Origin: Chloroflexota bacterium | GTDB taxonomy: Bacteria > Chloroflexota > Anaerolineae > Aggregatilineales > J027 | DNA: 64,000 nt | Direction: 5' to 3' | Assembly (NCBI GenBank): GCA_016234595.1 | Contig: JACRBG010000022.1 | Location: 1-64,000, forward strand | Part shown: positions 6,704 through 15,725 of the stretch, piece after piece | Layout of the letters: the number at the start of each line of letters is the position of its first letter | How positions within the stretch are numbered: position 1 is the stretch's first letter | Position numbers and translations under genes: made by a program | The notes under the pieces: model-generated | Databases searched by the model: none | Told to the model about the DNA's origin: nothing | What the model saw: the letters and a program-made list of their open reading frames with translations, nothing else

Positions 6704-6777
6704 CGGGGTGCCGGGATTCGAACCCGGGACCTCTTGCACCCCATGCAAGCGCGCTAGCCAGGCTGCGCCACACCCCG
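6703..6777 (-). tRNA. tRNA-Pro (anticodon GGG)
   Basis: 75 nt folding into the full cloverleaf: acceptor CGGGGTG/CACCCCG, D stem GCGC/GCGC, anticodon stem CTTGC/GCAAG with loop ATGGGGT (anticodon GGG), T arm CCGGG-TTCGAAT-CCCGG, discriminator A. CCA is not encoded. The 3' end points toward the accessory block at 1-6600, the usual geometry for integration at a tRNA 3' end. No repeat of the T-arm/acceptor sequence was found at the left edge, so the far attachment site, if any, lies outside. Confidence 0.97.
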
Positions 6778-6822
6778 ATTGATGAAAGCCAGTATATCAG
6801 GCCCCACCGCCTACCGTCAAGG

Positions 6823-8859
6823 CTATCGTTCACGTTGAATCACGATAACTTTCCAACCACCGCCACTGGCGTCTGCCATTAGAAGTACATCATAAAAAGC
6901 CCCACCCTCAAAAGTGAGAGGCTCAGAGATAAATTGAGGCTCTCCATTCTGAGCATCAGTCCCACCAATTTGGAATGTGCCTGCGGTAACCTCAATCACC
7001 GATGAAACCGTCTTAGTTTCCAAAGAGTTGATTAAATCTGCTCGGCCTGTCGAATTTTCAGGCATGGGTGTACCTTCGGTAATGGGCGTGTAGAGATGCA
7101 AAATTGGCCCACTACTTTTGGCATGAACAAAGCGTAGTTGTGTAATGGACAAACTTACAGTGCCTTCGTAATCTGGCTCAGTCAAAACAACCACATTTGC
7201 CTGATCACCCACAACAAATAAGGTGATGGAAGAGCTTTCTTCAGAGTCAATGACCGCCTCACCTTGATAAATGACTTCCCCACCAATCTTAATCTGCAAT
7301 TGGTAAACTCGACTGCTTAATGTCAGTGAAGATGAAATATCTGCCCATGCTAAGCTTTCAACCAGTGTCTCATTATCAAATAAAACATCTATGTTGGCTT
7401 CAACATCTAGAGCATTTATTATTTGCACCTTTACATCCTCAACTGGTGCGGGGCTATCACCAGCCACCTGTGCGCTCGAATCTACTCCTACATCTGTCGA
7501 AAGTAGTAACAGGCTTCCCACTGCCGAGGGAGTCAAAATGTAGGTATAAACCTCCCCTGCCGCAAAATTAAAGACTCCGGGATCTTCAATTACATGTGAG
7601 TCATTCTGTGTCCCGCCCATAAAATATAGGGCATTTTGATTGAGATTAAGGTCAATCGGGTTTGACGCTCGTCCATAAGGCACTTGGGCACGTACCTGTC
7701 GGTCATTCGAACTAATCGCCCTCGCTTGGGTTTCACCCGGAATTGCATTGACAATTGTCAGGCGGGTCGTATCGGGCGCGAGTAAACTTGTATCAATATC
7801 CACCTGAAGTAATCGCAAATCGGTTGTTTCGCCCAGCAACACCAAATCCACTGTCCGATTTGGTATCAGGCTGATATTCGTAGTCAATAAATCAGTCTGA
7901 TCGCCCCCTACTGACACCACTCGCAATCGGTAGGTCTTGGATGGAATAGTTTCAAATGGCAACGATTCTAAATAACTAATCCCAACGGTTAAGGCTTTTT
8001 CGTCATCCAGATAAATTGCCACTTCCGACACACTCGCCGCAGCATGAGTCACCCGCACACGGGTTTGCGGTGGCGTCTGGCCCTGCAAGAAAACTGTCTT
8101 GAATATCCCCGGCGTTACATCATTCAAAAGAAGGGCGGTATAAGCATACCCCGCCCGAATTTGTTGGCGGGTTTCTACAATGAGCTTGCCCTCAGTCAGC
8201 ACCTGAAAATCGTAATCCTCCTCAGCAAGGCTAACCTCATCCCCTGCTGTACCGACTTCAACACCCTCAACAAGCGTTTTACCGCCTGTTGCCAAGTCAA
8301 TTGCACCCACTCCACTTGCTGCATTCACCAGCACCACCCGTGCTTGGCCCGCTGTCATTGGATCAAGGGACTGAGGCACATCATAAAGTTGAATGGCATC
8401 GGGCGTGCCACCTGCAATCAAAATATCTGTTTTCCCGGCTTCCAGTGAGACACTTGCCTGAAATAATACGGCTCCTTCAGTTTCTGGGGTTTGACCAGCC
8501 TGTACCAAACTGAACTGATAATCCCCGGCATTGACGGGTAACGCTCGGCTAGTGATAGCATTGAATCCCATGCGGGGCACAATCAGGGTCTCATTCAAAT
8601 AAATATCCACATTGGGCAATCCAGCAATCCCTTGCACCACCCAAACCCCAGCCCGTTCACTTTCGGATTGATTACGTACATCAATTGGATTGGGTAAAGT
8701 TGGGGCAGGTTGAAATGTGGGCACAGTTGTGGGGATAGTCTCCGTTGCGGTCGGGCGAGTATCCTTTTTCTTGTCGTCATCATTCCCCCCACACGCCGCC
8801 ACAACAATACTAATCACGATCATTAGGTTCACCAGCCAAAATCGCCGGGTTAAGTTCAT
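6823..8859 (-). CDS. Lipoprotein with repeated DUF4397-like domains
   Basis: 678 aa. Lipoprotein signal with lipobox VVAAC (Cys about residue 23), then an Asp/Lys and Thr/Pro spacer. The rest is built of beta units, each opening with the DUF4397 signature: 'vvQGIAGLPNVDIYLNET', 'ARVVLVNAASGVGAIDL', 'RVRVTHAAASVSEVAIYLDD', 'KVQIINALDVEANIDVLFDN' and 'TQLRFVHAKSSGPILHLY'. DUF4397 domains are extracytoplasmic beta sandwiches of unknown ligand. The protein is anchored on the outer face of the membrane. It stands alone, downstream of a ~200-bp gap, and ends shortly before the tRNA. Its role may be in the envelope or in binding a surface polymer, which the sequence does not settle. Confidence 0.8.
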   Translation of the reverse strand: MNLTRRFWLVNLMIVISIVVAACGGNDDDKKKDTRPTATETIPTTVPTFQPAPTLPNPIDVRNQSESERAGVWVVQGIAGLPNVDIYLNETLIVPRMGFNAITSRALPVNAGDYQFSLVQAGQTPETEGAVLFQASVSLEAGKTDILIAGGTPDAIQLYDVPQSLDPMTAGQARVVLVNAASGVGAIDLATGGKTLVEGVEVGTAGDEVSLAEEDYDFQVLTEGKLIVETRQQIRAGYAYTALLLNDVTPGIFKTVFLQGQTPPQTRVRVTHAAASVSEVAIYLDDEKALTVGISYLESLPFETIPSKTYRLRVVSVGGDQTDLLTTNISLIPNRTVDLVLLGETTDLRLLQVDIDTSLLAPDTTRLTIVNAIPGETQARAISSNDRQVRAQVPYGRASNPIDLNLNQNALYFMGGTQNDSHVIEDPGVFNFAAGEVYTYILTPSAVGSLLLLSTDVGVDSSAQVAGDSPAPVEDVKVQIINALDVEANIDVLFDNETLVESLAWADISSSLTLSSRVYQLQIKIGGEVIYQGEAVIDSEESSSITLFVVGDQANVVVLTEPDYEGTVSLSITQLRFVHAKSSGPILHLYTPITEGTPMPENSTGRADLINSLETKTVSSVIEVTAGTFQIGGTDAQNGEPQFISEPLTFEGGAFYDVLLMADASGGGWKVIVIQRER

Positions 8860-8942
8860 GGTCTATTCCCTTTGGTACAAATCGTTGACCTCATAATGTC
8901 ATTATAGTCAACCTTGCTCACCCGTGCATCCTCCACCCTCAA

Positions 8943-8960
8943 TTTGTGCTTTTGCACAAA
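8943..8960. promoter_or_regulatory. 7-bp inverted repeat between divergent genes
   Basis: TTTGTGC-TTTT-GCACAAA. It lies between the lipoprotein gene (minus) and the tetR gene (plus), 28 bases upstream of the tetR -35. It could be an operator; there is no T-run to make it a terminator. Confidence 0.4.
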
Positions 8961-8987
8961 CTACCAAATGATTTGGGGGTCGAGGGC

Positions 8988-9015
8988 TTGACGTACAAAT
9001 TTTTTGTCCTATCAT
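8988..9015 (+). promoter_or_regulatory. Promoter of the tetR-MFS operon
   Basis: TTGACG (8988-8993), 16 bases, TATCAT (9010-9015). The 14-bp palindrome TTAACTATAGTTAA (9015-9028) begins at the last base of the -10, ideally placed to block RNA polymerase. Confidence 0.65.
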
Positions 9016-9028
9016 TAACTATAGTTAA
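9015..9028. promoter_or_regulatory. Putative TetR operator
   Basis: TTAACTATAGTTAA is a perfect 14-bp palindrome overlapping the -10 region and the likely transcription start of the tetR gene. Autorepression by the TetR-family product encoded 35 bp downstream is the simplest reading. Confidence 0.6.
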
Positions 9029-9062
9029 CACTCGTTAAGCAATCGGATGTTCTAGGAAATTT

Positions 9063-9662
9063 ATGTCGGATTCTATTCGTGATACGGGACGGGTTAATCG
9101 GCGAGATTTAATTATCGAAACTGCCACCCGCCTGTTTTCAGAACAAGGCTATACTGCTACTTCGGTTCGTCAAATCGCCGAGGTGGTAGGTTGCACCGAA
9201 GCTGCTCTCTATTATCATTTCAAAGAAGGCAAACGGGCACTTTTACAATCTGTGTTGGAATGTGAAATGCCTAAAACTCTGTCTATCATTGAAACTGACC
9301 CCAAGGCCCAATCTTTAGCCGATGTCGTCAAAATCATCACTACCCAGATGGCCCAAGCTGGCCCCGAACGCATGGAAAGTATGCGTTGGATTTTAGGTGA
9401 ATTTCATCGCCTCAACGATGAAGAAAAAGCCTTATTCCACGCCAATCATCTCCATTTTCACAACCGAATTATTGACCTAGTCGCGCCTTTTATGGAAAGC
9501 CGTGAGTCCGCTGAGAAATTGGCATGGATTCTCATGTGCTCTGGCTTTGGCTATGGGCAAATATTTTGGAATCTTGAGATGAGTCAATTTGTCAATTTCC
9601 CGCTCAACGAGTTCATGGACATTCTTATGAAAATGCTCGTTCAGCCCAATTCTATACCATAA
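9063..9662 (+). CDS. TetR-family transcriptional repressor
   Basis: 199 aa. N-terminal HTH, residues ~15-60 (RDLIIETATRLFSEQGYTAT, then SVRQIAEVVGCTEAALYYHF), the TetR hallmark. The variable C-terminal ligand/dimer domain covers the rest. The next gene is a 14-helix MFS transporter 51 bp downstream on the same strand, so this is most likely a drug- or metabolite-responsive repressor of its own efflux pump. A perfect palindrome overlaps its promoter. Family and HTH are certain; the ligand is unknown. Confidence 0.92.
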   Translation: MSDSIRDTGRVNRRDLIIETATRLFSEQGYTATSVRQIAEVVGCTEAALYYHFKEGKRALLQSVLECEMPKTLSIIETDPKAQSLADVVKIITTQMAQAGPERMESMRWILGEFHRLNDEEKALFHANHLHFHNRIIDLVAPFMESRESAEKLAWILMCSGFGYGQIFWNLEMSQFVNFPLNEFMDILMKMLVQPNSIP

Positions 9663-9713
9663 CACACACCCATCACTATTCACATTTCACGTTTTAGGGA
9701 GGCCATACCCATC

Positions 9714-11339
9714 ATGTCGCACGCTGTTTTCGATCCGCATGACATTACCGATTATGAAAGTCAGCCCGGTTATAAAACCCGTTGGTTGAGTTTACTGTTC
9801 ATTTGTATTTCCTTGCTGGTCATCAGCTTGGACAATACCGTTCTCAACACCGCCATTCCCTCTATTTCGACGGATCTGAAAGCCAGCACCAGCGAAATTC
9901 AGTGGATTATTGATGCCTATAGCCTTGTCTTTGCCGCATTGCTGCTCACAATGGGGTCGCTCGGTGATCGTTACGGGCGGAAACCCGCTTTGCAAATTGG
10001 GTTGGTTCTATTTGCCATCGGCTCACTTTCGGCTGCCCTTTCGGATAGCACCGAAATGCTGATTGCTTCGCGGGCATTCCTCGGCATGGCTGCCGCCGTC
10101 ATTATGCCAGCTACCCTGTCACTTGTAACAGCCACCTTCCCTCCCAAAGAACGTTCACAGGCCATTGCGCTCTGGGCCGCTGTCTTTGGGCTTGGTGTCG
10201 GGCTTGGCCCCACCATCGGCGGTTGGTTGCTTGAACACTATTCGTGGCATTCGGTTTTCTTCGTTAATCTTCCAGTGAACGTATTAGCGCTCATCGGTGG
10301 TCAAATGTTCATCTTTAATTCTAAAGATGAGTCCGCACCCAAGATTGACATTCCCGGGGTTGCGCTTTCTATCCCCGGTCTGTTTGCACTGGTCTATGGC
10401 ATTATTGAAGCTGGGCAAAAATCTTGGACGGAAACCAACGTTGTGATTTCCTTCGGAATTGCCGTTTTACTATTGGGTATTTTCGCTGTGTGGGAAAGCC
10501 GCTATGAACACGCGATGCTACCACTCCACTTCTTCAAAAACATGTCTTTCACGGGTGCCAATACCGCGATGGCACTGATTATCTTCAGCTTGTTTGGGTC
10601 ATTGTTCTTCATGAGCCAATACATGCAAACCGTTCTCGGTTTTACCCCACTGCAAGCTGGCATCCGCCTTATCCCATTGTCAGTTGCGTTGGCTTTTGCC
10701 GCAGGTTTTTCGGCTCGTATCGCTAACAAGCTCGGCACAAAATACACAGTGGCCCTTGGGATTTTCATCGGTGCAGGTGGTATGTTCTTTATGTCACAAG
10801 CGTTGGATGTTGACACTCACTATCGCACCATTCTAGTAGGTCAAATCTTCCTTGCCAGTGGCTTAGGGATTGCGATGAGTCCTGCGACCAATTCCATTAT
10901 GGGTTCTGTTCCGGTCAGCAAAGCTGGCGTTGGGTCAGCCATGAACGATACTACCCGTGAATTAGGTGGCGCATTGGGTGTTGCTGTGTTCGGCACACTC
11001 ATGAATACCGTCTATCAAGATGGGGTAGGGAAATTGAAGGGGTTACTGCCCGCTCAACTCTATGACATCGCTAGTGGCAGCATTCAAGGCGCCCACGGGA
11101 TCGCCAAAGCCCTGCCGCCTGAGGTCTCGGGTACAGTCGTCTCCACAGCGAACCGTGCCTTTGTGGACGGCATGACCGAAGCCATGTTGATTGGTTCAGG
11201 CATTCTAGTCCTGACAACCCTGTTGGTACTGGCGCTTTTGCCCTCGACCGTTCGTCCCTTCGTAGAAGATGGTGAGCCGGTTACGAATGATGACGCCTCC
11301 GAAGGCGTGCGCCCTGTCGTCCCAGCCATTGGTGACTAA
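9714..11339 (+). CDS. MFS efflux transporter, DHA2 (EmrB/QacA) type
   Basis: 541 aa integral membrane protein with about 14 hydrophobic segments. The MFS motif A is GDRYGRKP (residues ~83-90) and the antiporter motif C is GLGVGLGPTIGGW (~160-172). D-x-T-V-L-N in the first helix (SLDNTVLNTAIPSI) is typical of DHA2 proton antiporters. It should export a hydrophobic compound using the proton gradient. The ribosome binding site is GGGAGG upstream of ATG 9714. It forms an operon with the TetR gene and ends in a clear terminator. Substrate unknown. Confidence 0.92.
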   Translation: MSHAVFDPHDITDYESQPGYKTRWLSLLFICISLLVISLDNTVLNTAIPSISTDLKASTSEIQWIIDAYSLVFAALLLTMGSLGDRYGRKPALQIGLVLFAIGSLSAALSDSTEMLIASRAFLGMAAAVIMPATLSLVTATFPPKERSQAIALWAAVFGLGVGLGPTIGGWLLEHYSWHSVFFVNLPVNVLALIGGQMFIFNSKDESAPKIDIPGVALSIPGLFALVYGIIEAGQKSWTETNVVISFGIAVLLLGIFAVWESRYEHAMLPLHFFKNMSFTGANTAMALIIFSLFGSLFFMSQYMQTVLGFTPLQAGIRLIPLSVALAFAAGFSARIANKLGTKYTVALGIFIGAGGMFFMSQALDVDTHYRTILVGQIFLASGLGIAMSPATNSIMGSVPVSKAGVGSAMNDTTRELGGALGVAVFGTLMNTVYQDGVGKLKGLLPAQLYDIASGSIQGAHGIAKALPPEVSGTVVSTANRAFVDGMTEAMLIGSGILVLTTLLVLALLPSTVRPFVEDGEPVTNDDASEGVRPVVPAIGD

Positions 11340-11359
11340 TCGAAGCTGATTCAATCATA

Positions 11360-11397
11360 AGAGGTGTACCATCTTAAGGGGGTACGCCTCTTTTTTT
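11360..11397 (+). terminator. Rho-independent terminator of the tetR-MFS operon
   Basis: Stem AGAGGTGTACC/GGTACGCCTCT (11 bp with one G-T pair) followed by TTTTTTT. Confidence 0.85.
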
Positions 11398-11475
11398 GTC
11401 TAAACTGTGCCCAATTTCAAAACCTTGTTATATTAAAGCTCACTTTATTGGTATGAAACAGTAAGGATTATTTCC

Positions 11476-12513
11476 ATGCGTACTGTTGAATGGCACAATG
11501 ATCGCCTCCGCATGATAGATCAACGCAAACTGCCGTGGGATTTGGAATTAGTTGATTTTGTAACCTATGAGTCGGTGATAGAAGGCATCAAAAACATGAC
11601 CGTGCGTGGCGCCCCGGCTATTGGAGCCGCCGCCGCTTTTGGTCTGGCTGTCGCGGCCTATCAAAATTCCACCTCCCATCTTGATGAACTCCGCGGCTAT
11701 CTCAACACCGCTGCCCAAGAGCTTCGTCAGGCCCGTCCAACCGCAGTGAATTTGATGTGGGCGATTGATCGGATGCTGCCTATCGTAAATTCAAGTGATG
11801 TTACCTCCAGCAATGAGCTACGCGCCGCGATATTGCATGAAGCTCAATTTATTGCTGAAGAGGACGTTGCTATCAACAAACGCATGGCTGCCCATGGTGC
11901 GGCCCTGATCAAAGATGGCGATACTATTTTGCATCACTGCAATACTGGCATGTTGGCAACCGTAGATTATGGCACGGCCCTCGGTGTCATCCGCATGGCC
12001 CATGAACAGGGTAAAAAGATTCATGTACTGCTAGATGAAACCCGGCCTCGGATGCAAGGTGCACGGCTTTCCGCATGGGAGTGTAAACAGTTTGGCATTC
12101 CCTTCGACATCATCCCCGACACCGCTAGTGGCTATTTTATGAACCGAGGCGAAGTCAACATTGTCTTAGTTGGGGCCGATCGGGTTGCCGCCAATGGCGA
12201 TACGGCCAACAAAATTGGCACCTATCAGGTCGCAGTTTTAGCCAAAGAAAATAGTATCCCTTTCTATCCAACCGTCCCCACTTCGACCGTTGATCTTAAG
12301 ATTACGTCAGGCGTGCAAATTCCAATCGAGGAACGTGACCCCGCCGAATTGCTCACACCTTACGGCATGGCACTCGTCCCTCCCGATTACCCTGTTCGTA
12401 ATCCTGCCTTTGATGTCACCCCGGCGCGTTATATTACAGGCATTATCACTGAAAAGGGCATCGTCTATCCCCCCTTTGACATAGGCCTTGCCGCCGCGAA
12501 AAAGCAGGTCTAG
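11476..12513 (+). CDS. mtnA: S-methyl-5-thioribose-1-phosphate isomerase
   Basis: 345 aa. It converts methylthioribose-1-phosphate to the ribulose form in the methionine salvage pathway, in the cytosol. It belongs to the eIF2B-alpha-like fold. Family signatures: MTVRGAPAIGAAAAFGLA near residues 40-60, catalytic Cys155 in HHCNTGMLAT, and catalytic Asp235 in VGADRVAANGD followed by KIGTYQVAVLA. Length is normal for the family. No other mtn genes are adjacent. The gene converges on the hydroxyacid dehydrogenase, and the two stop codons overlap by four bases (CTAG). Confidence 0.95.
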   Translation: MRTVEWHNDRLRMIDQRKLPWDLELVDFVTYESVIEGIKNMTVRGAPAIGAAAAFGLAVAAYQNSTSHLDELRGYLNTAAQELRQARPTAVNLMWAIDRMLPIVNSSDVTSSNELRAAILHEAQFIAEEDVAINKRMAAHGAALIKDGDTILHHCNTGMLATVDYGTALGVIRMAHEQGKKIHVLLDETRPRMQGARLSAWECKQFGIPFDIIPDTASGYFMNRGEVNIVLVGADRVAANGDTANKIGTYQVAVLAKENSIPFYPTVPTSTVDLKITSGVQIPIEERDPAELLTPYGMALVPPDYPVRNPAFDVTPARYITGIITEKGIVYPPFDIGLAAAKKQV

Positions 12514-13493
12514 CGGTTATACACAGTCGGATTGACACAATGGGGCAACCGTTCCCCTTTCAATCCGGCCAGTAGATTTTCAACTGCCATCATTGCCATT
12601 TTTTCGCGCGTCCGTACACTTGCGCTGCCGATATGGGGCACGATTAAACAATTGTCGAGTGTCAACAGCGGATCATCTAAATGAATTGGCTCTGGTTCAG
12701 TCACATCCAAGGCCGCATAACCAATTTGTTTGTTTTTGAGGGCTGTATTCAAGGCTTTCGGGTCAACAATTCCTCCTCGGGCTGTATTAACCAAAATCGC
12801 CGTTGGTTTCATCATCCCCAGCTCACGCTCCCCAATCAAATGATGGGTGTCTGGTGTCAATGGGCAGTGGATACTCACAAAATCACTCTCGCGCAGCAAC
12901 TCATCCATTTCACGCCGTGTCGCCCCAATCAACTGGCTTTGATAGCCGTGTCCTCCACCGCAATAAATCACGTGCATTTCAAAACCACGGGCTCGTTTTG
13001 CAACAGCCTGCCCGATTCGGCCCATCCCAATAATGCCCAGTGTTGCCCCAAAAATATCTACGCCTAGCAGAGCGGTTGGATCCCAAGTCTGCCATTTCCC
13101 ATCTCGAATGTACCGTTCAGATTCGCCCAATCGTCGTGCTGCCGCCATCATAAGCGCAAAGGTCAAATCAGCCGTCGTTTCGGTCAGTACTCCCGGTGTA
13201 TTCCCAATCGGTATCCCGTGTCGTGTAGCCGCATTGACATCTATATTGTCGTAGCCCACCGCCACATTGCTAACGACCCTCAAATTCAGCGCCTGTTTCA
13301 ATAATTCTTCATCGACTTTATCCGTCAGCAAGGAAACCAATCCATCAATTTCGCGTACTGCTTCCAACAGCACTTCGCGCGGCGGCGGCATGGCCCCCTC
13401 CCATAACTTCATTTCGCATTCAGTCGCCAAAAGATTGAGGGCTTTTTCTGCAATAATTCGTGTAACATAAACACGCGGTTTTTGCTTTTCCAT
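12510..13493 (-). CDS. D-2-hydroxyacid dehydrogenase (glyoxylate/hydroxypyruvate reductase type)
   Basis: 327 aa, NAD(P)-dependent reduction of a 2-keto acid. Rossmann motif LGIIGMGRIGQAVAKRA (residues ~150-166), the substrate/cofactor Arg in NTARGGIVD, the catalytic Glu in TEPEPI and the catalytic His in PHIGSAS. The overall pattern (TPGVLTETTADLTFALMMA) is closest to GyaR/GhrB-like glyoxylate reductases, but the exact substrate is not readable. It is a stand-alone cytosolic enzyme, convergent with mtnA. The upstream region faces the aldo/keto reductase gene across about 130 bp, so a shared divergent promoter region is possible. Confidence 0.88.
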   Translation of the reverse strand: MEKQKPRVYVTRIIAEKALNLLATECEMKLWEGAMPPPREVLLEAVREIDGLVSLLTDKVDEELLKQALNLRVVSNVAVGYDNIDVNAATRHGIPIGNTPGVLTETTADLTFALMMAAARRLGESERYIRDGKWQTWDPTALLGVDIFGATLGIIGMGRIGQAVAKRARGFEMHVIYCGGGHGYQSQLIGATRREMDELLRESDFVSIHCPLTPDTHHLIGERELGMMKPTAILVNTARGGIVDPKALNTALKNKQIGYAALDVTEPEPIHLDDPLLTLDNCLIVPHIGSASVRTREKMAMMAVENLLAGLKGERLPHCVNPTVYNR

Positions 13494-13621
13494 AATTTAT
13501 TTCTCTCCTAAAAATGCCTCGAATTAGCTCAATCTTACCCCCTTGTCGCCTACTCGAAATAGGGTAAACTTGCCCCGCGTCAAAGGCATCTGTAATTTTG
13601 TAGTTTTTGGGGAGGCTACCA

Positions 13622-14611
13622 ATGGAATTTCGCAATCTTGGGCGAACAGGCTTAAAGGTCAGCGAACTGTGCCTCGGCACAATGACTTTCCGCTGGACAT
13701 CCACCGAAGAAGAAGCCTATCATATCTTAGATCGCGCATGGGACGCTGGCATCAATTTTTTAGACACCGCCGATGTCTATAGCTCATGGGCTGAAGGTAA
13801 TCCCGGTGGCGTCGCCGAAGAAATCATTGGCAAATGGCTGCAAAGCAAGCCCCGTGACCAAATTGTCATCGCGACCAAAGTTAGAGGTCGCATGTGGGAA
13901 GGCCCGAACGGTGAAGGCCTCAGTCGTCAGCATATTATGTTAGCCGTTGAACACAGCCTGCGCCGCCTCCAAACCGATACCATTGACCTCTATCAAGTCC
14001 ATTGGCCCGATTGGGATACCCCCCTCGAAGAAACGTTACGCGCCTTAGATGATCTGGTCAAACAGGGCAAGGTGCGTTACATCGGGGCCAGCAATTACAA
14101 AGCTTGGCATTTTATGAAAGCCCTTTGGGTCAGCGACAAACACAATCTGGCCCGTTTCGACTGCATCCAACCCCATTTCCACCTCCTCAATCGCGAAGAG
14201 GTTGAGCCGGACATAGCAGCAGTCTGTCTCGACCAAGGCGTCGGTTGCATCCCCTACAGTCCCTTAGCAGGCGGCTTTTTGACCGGCAAATATACTCGTG
14301 AAGGCGGCGCACCAATAGGCTCACGTGGCAGCGGCAGCGATCGTATGAAGGGCTATATGAACGATAAGGGCTGGGCGGTGCTGGATGCGCTACGTGAACT
14401 GGGCCAAGTACACGGCAAAACTATGGCTCAAATGGCAATCGGCTGGATGCAAAGCCTGCCCTTTATTACCGCCCCCATCATCGGCGCGAGTCGAGTTGAG
14501 CAACTCGATGAGTTGTTGGGTGCAATAGATTTGCGGCTTGAAGATGATGAAATGAAGCGCCTCGACGAAATCACCGGGGTCACCCGCTTTTATTTCGACG
14601 AAGAAGACTAA
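13622..14611 (+). CDS. Aldo/keto reductase
   Basis: 329 aa, (beta/alpha)8 NADPH-dependent oxidoreductase. It starts MEFRNLGRTGLKVSELCLGT. The catalytic tetrad is visible as D and Y in NFLDTADVYSSW, K in IVIATKVRG and H in YQVHWPDWD. Cofactor-binding IIGASRVEQLDE is near the C-terminus. The start is placed at ATG 13622, eight bases after GGGGAGG. An in-frame TTG 15 bases upstream lies inside that ribosome binding site and is rejected. Closest to the IolS/YghZ-like group of AKRs. Physiological substrate unknown. Confidence 0.9.
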   Translation: MEFRNLGRTGLKVSELCLGTMTFRWTSTEEEAYHILDRAWDAGINFLDTADVYSSWAEGNPGGVAEEIIGKWLQSKPRDQIVIATKVRGRMWEGPNGEGLSRQHIMLAVEHSLRRLQTDTIDLYQVHWPDWDTPLEETLRALDDLVKQGKVRYIGASNYKAWHFMKALWVSDKHNLARFDCIQPHFHLLNREEVEPDIAAVCLDQGVGCIPYSPLAGGFLTGKYTREGGAPIGSRGSGSDRMKGYMNDKGWAVLDALRELGQVHGKTMAQMAIGWMQSLPFITAPIIGASRVEQLDELLGAIDLRLEDDEMKRLDEITGVTRFYFDEED

Positions 14612-14627
14612 AATTTTACGCCCTGCC

Positions 14628-14678
14628 CTCCCTTCTCCGCCTCACTGGGTGAAGAAGCGCTAGGGGTGGGGGTGATTT
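14628..14678. repeat. Dispersed GC-rich palindromic repeat (degenerate copy)
   Basis: CCCTCCCTTCTCCGCCTC... followed by GCGCTAGGGGTGGGGGTGATT: an imperfect member of the family also seen at 20514, 32893, 52881 and 61226. It lies just upstream of the epimerase gene. Confidence 0.5.
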
Positions 14679-14704
14679 TCTCCATTACGAAGGATTAGAT
14701 CGAC

Positions 14705-15658
14705 ATGTCCACATTAGTCACAGGTGGTGCAGGCTTTATTGGCAGTCATCTGGCTGAAAAAATACTAACACAGGGTGATGACGTCATCATTCTCGACAAC
14801 TTCAATTCCTATTATGACCCCGCCCTCAAGCGCCTTAATATTCAACGTCTCGGCCATCACCCTCGTCTCAAAGTCATTGAGGGTGATATTACCGATGCCG
14901 ATTTAGTCAAGCGCCTATTCTCAGAATATGGCATCAGCCGTGTCGCTCATCTTGCCGCGATGGCAGGCGTGCGTGAAAGTGTCAAACAGACTCCGCTCTA
15001 TATGCACGTCAACACCACGGGTTCGATGGTGCTGCTCGAAACCGCCCGCGATTACAATGTTTCCCTGTTCGTCCAAGCATCCACCTCATCAGTCTATGGC
15101 GAAACCAAAATCCTGCCCTTCATCGAAACTGACACAGCCGACCGCCCTCTTGCGGCCTATCCTGCCAGCAAACGCGCTGCCGAAATTTTGGCCCACAGTT
15201 ATCACCATCTATTTGGTCTAAATGTGACCGTCCTGCGCTTTTTTAATGTCTATGGCCCTGCTGGACGCCCTGATATGATGCCAATGAAATTAATGGAAGC
15301 TACCCTGACTGGCGAACCCATCAAATTATTCAATGACGGGGACATTCACCGCGACTGGACGTATATTGACGACACCGTGGACGGCGTAATGGCGGCCCTC
15401 GAACGACCATTGGGTTATGAAGTCATGAATCTAGGCTATGGCAACCCAATTTCCATGCGTGAATTTGTGGAAACAATCGAGGAATTCTCAGGCCGAACCA
15501 TCAACACCGTCAACACCCCTACCCCACCCAGCGATCCCCCTATCACCTTTTGCAACAACGACAAAATTCGTCGCCTGCTGGATTTCAAGCCACAGGTCGA
15601 AGTGCATGAAGGCCTCCGCCGCACATGGGAATGGTTTCGGGAGTGGAAAAAACTCTAA
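14705..15658 (+). CDS. NAD-dependent nucleotide-sugar epimerase (UDP-glucuronate 4-epimerase-like)
   Basis: 317 aa extended short-chain dehydrogenase. NAD-binding TGGAGFIGSHLAE (residues 6-18), catalytic Ser/Thr in STSSVYGE, Y-x3-K in AAYPASKRAAE, and the RFFNVYGPAGRPDMMP segment typical of UDP-hexuronate/glucose C4 epimerases. It interconverts sugars at C4 while bound to UDP, feeding polysaccharide synthesis. With rmd and gmd 3-5 kb downstream, it suggests a dispersed capacity for surface glycan precursors. The exact substrate cannot be fixed from the sequence. Confidence 0.88.
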   Translation: MSTLVTGGAGFIGSHLAEKILTQGDDVIILDNFNSYYDPALKRLNIQRLGHHPRLKVIEGDITDADLVKRLFSEYGISRVAHLAAMAGVRESVKQTPLYMHVNTTGSMVLLETARDYNVSLFVQASTSSVYGETKILPFIETDTADRPLAAYPASKRAAEILAHSYHHLFGLNVTVLRFFNVYGPAGRPDMMPMKLMEATLTGEPIKLFNDGDIHRDWTYIDDTVDGVMAALERPLGYEVMNLGYGNPISMREFVETIEEFSGRTINTVNTPTPPSDPPITFCNNDKIRRLLDFKPQVEVHEGLRRTWEWFREWKKL

Positions 15659-15725
15659 AACCACAAAGGGCACTCTCATCTTCGAGAAATGCCCTTTGAT
15701 CATTACCGCTGGATCAAATTAATCG

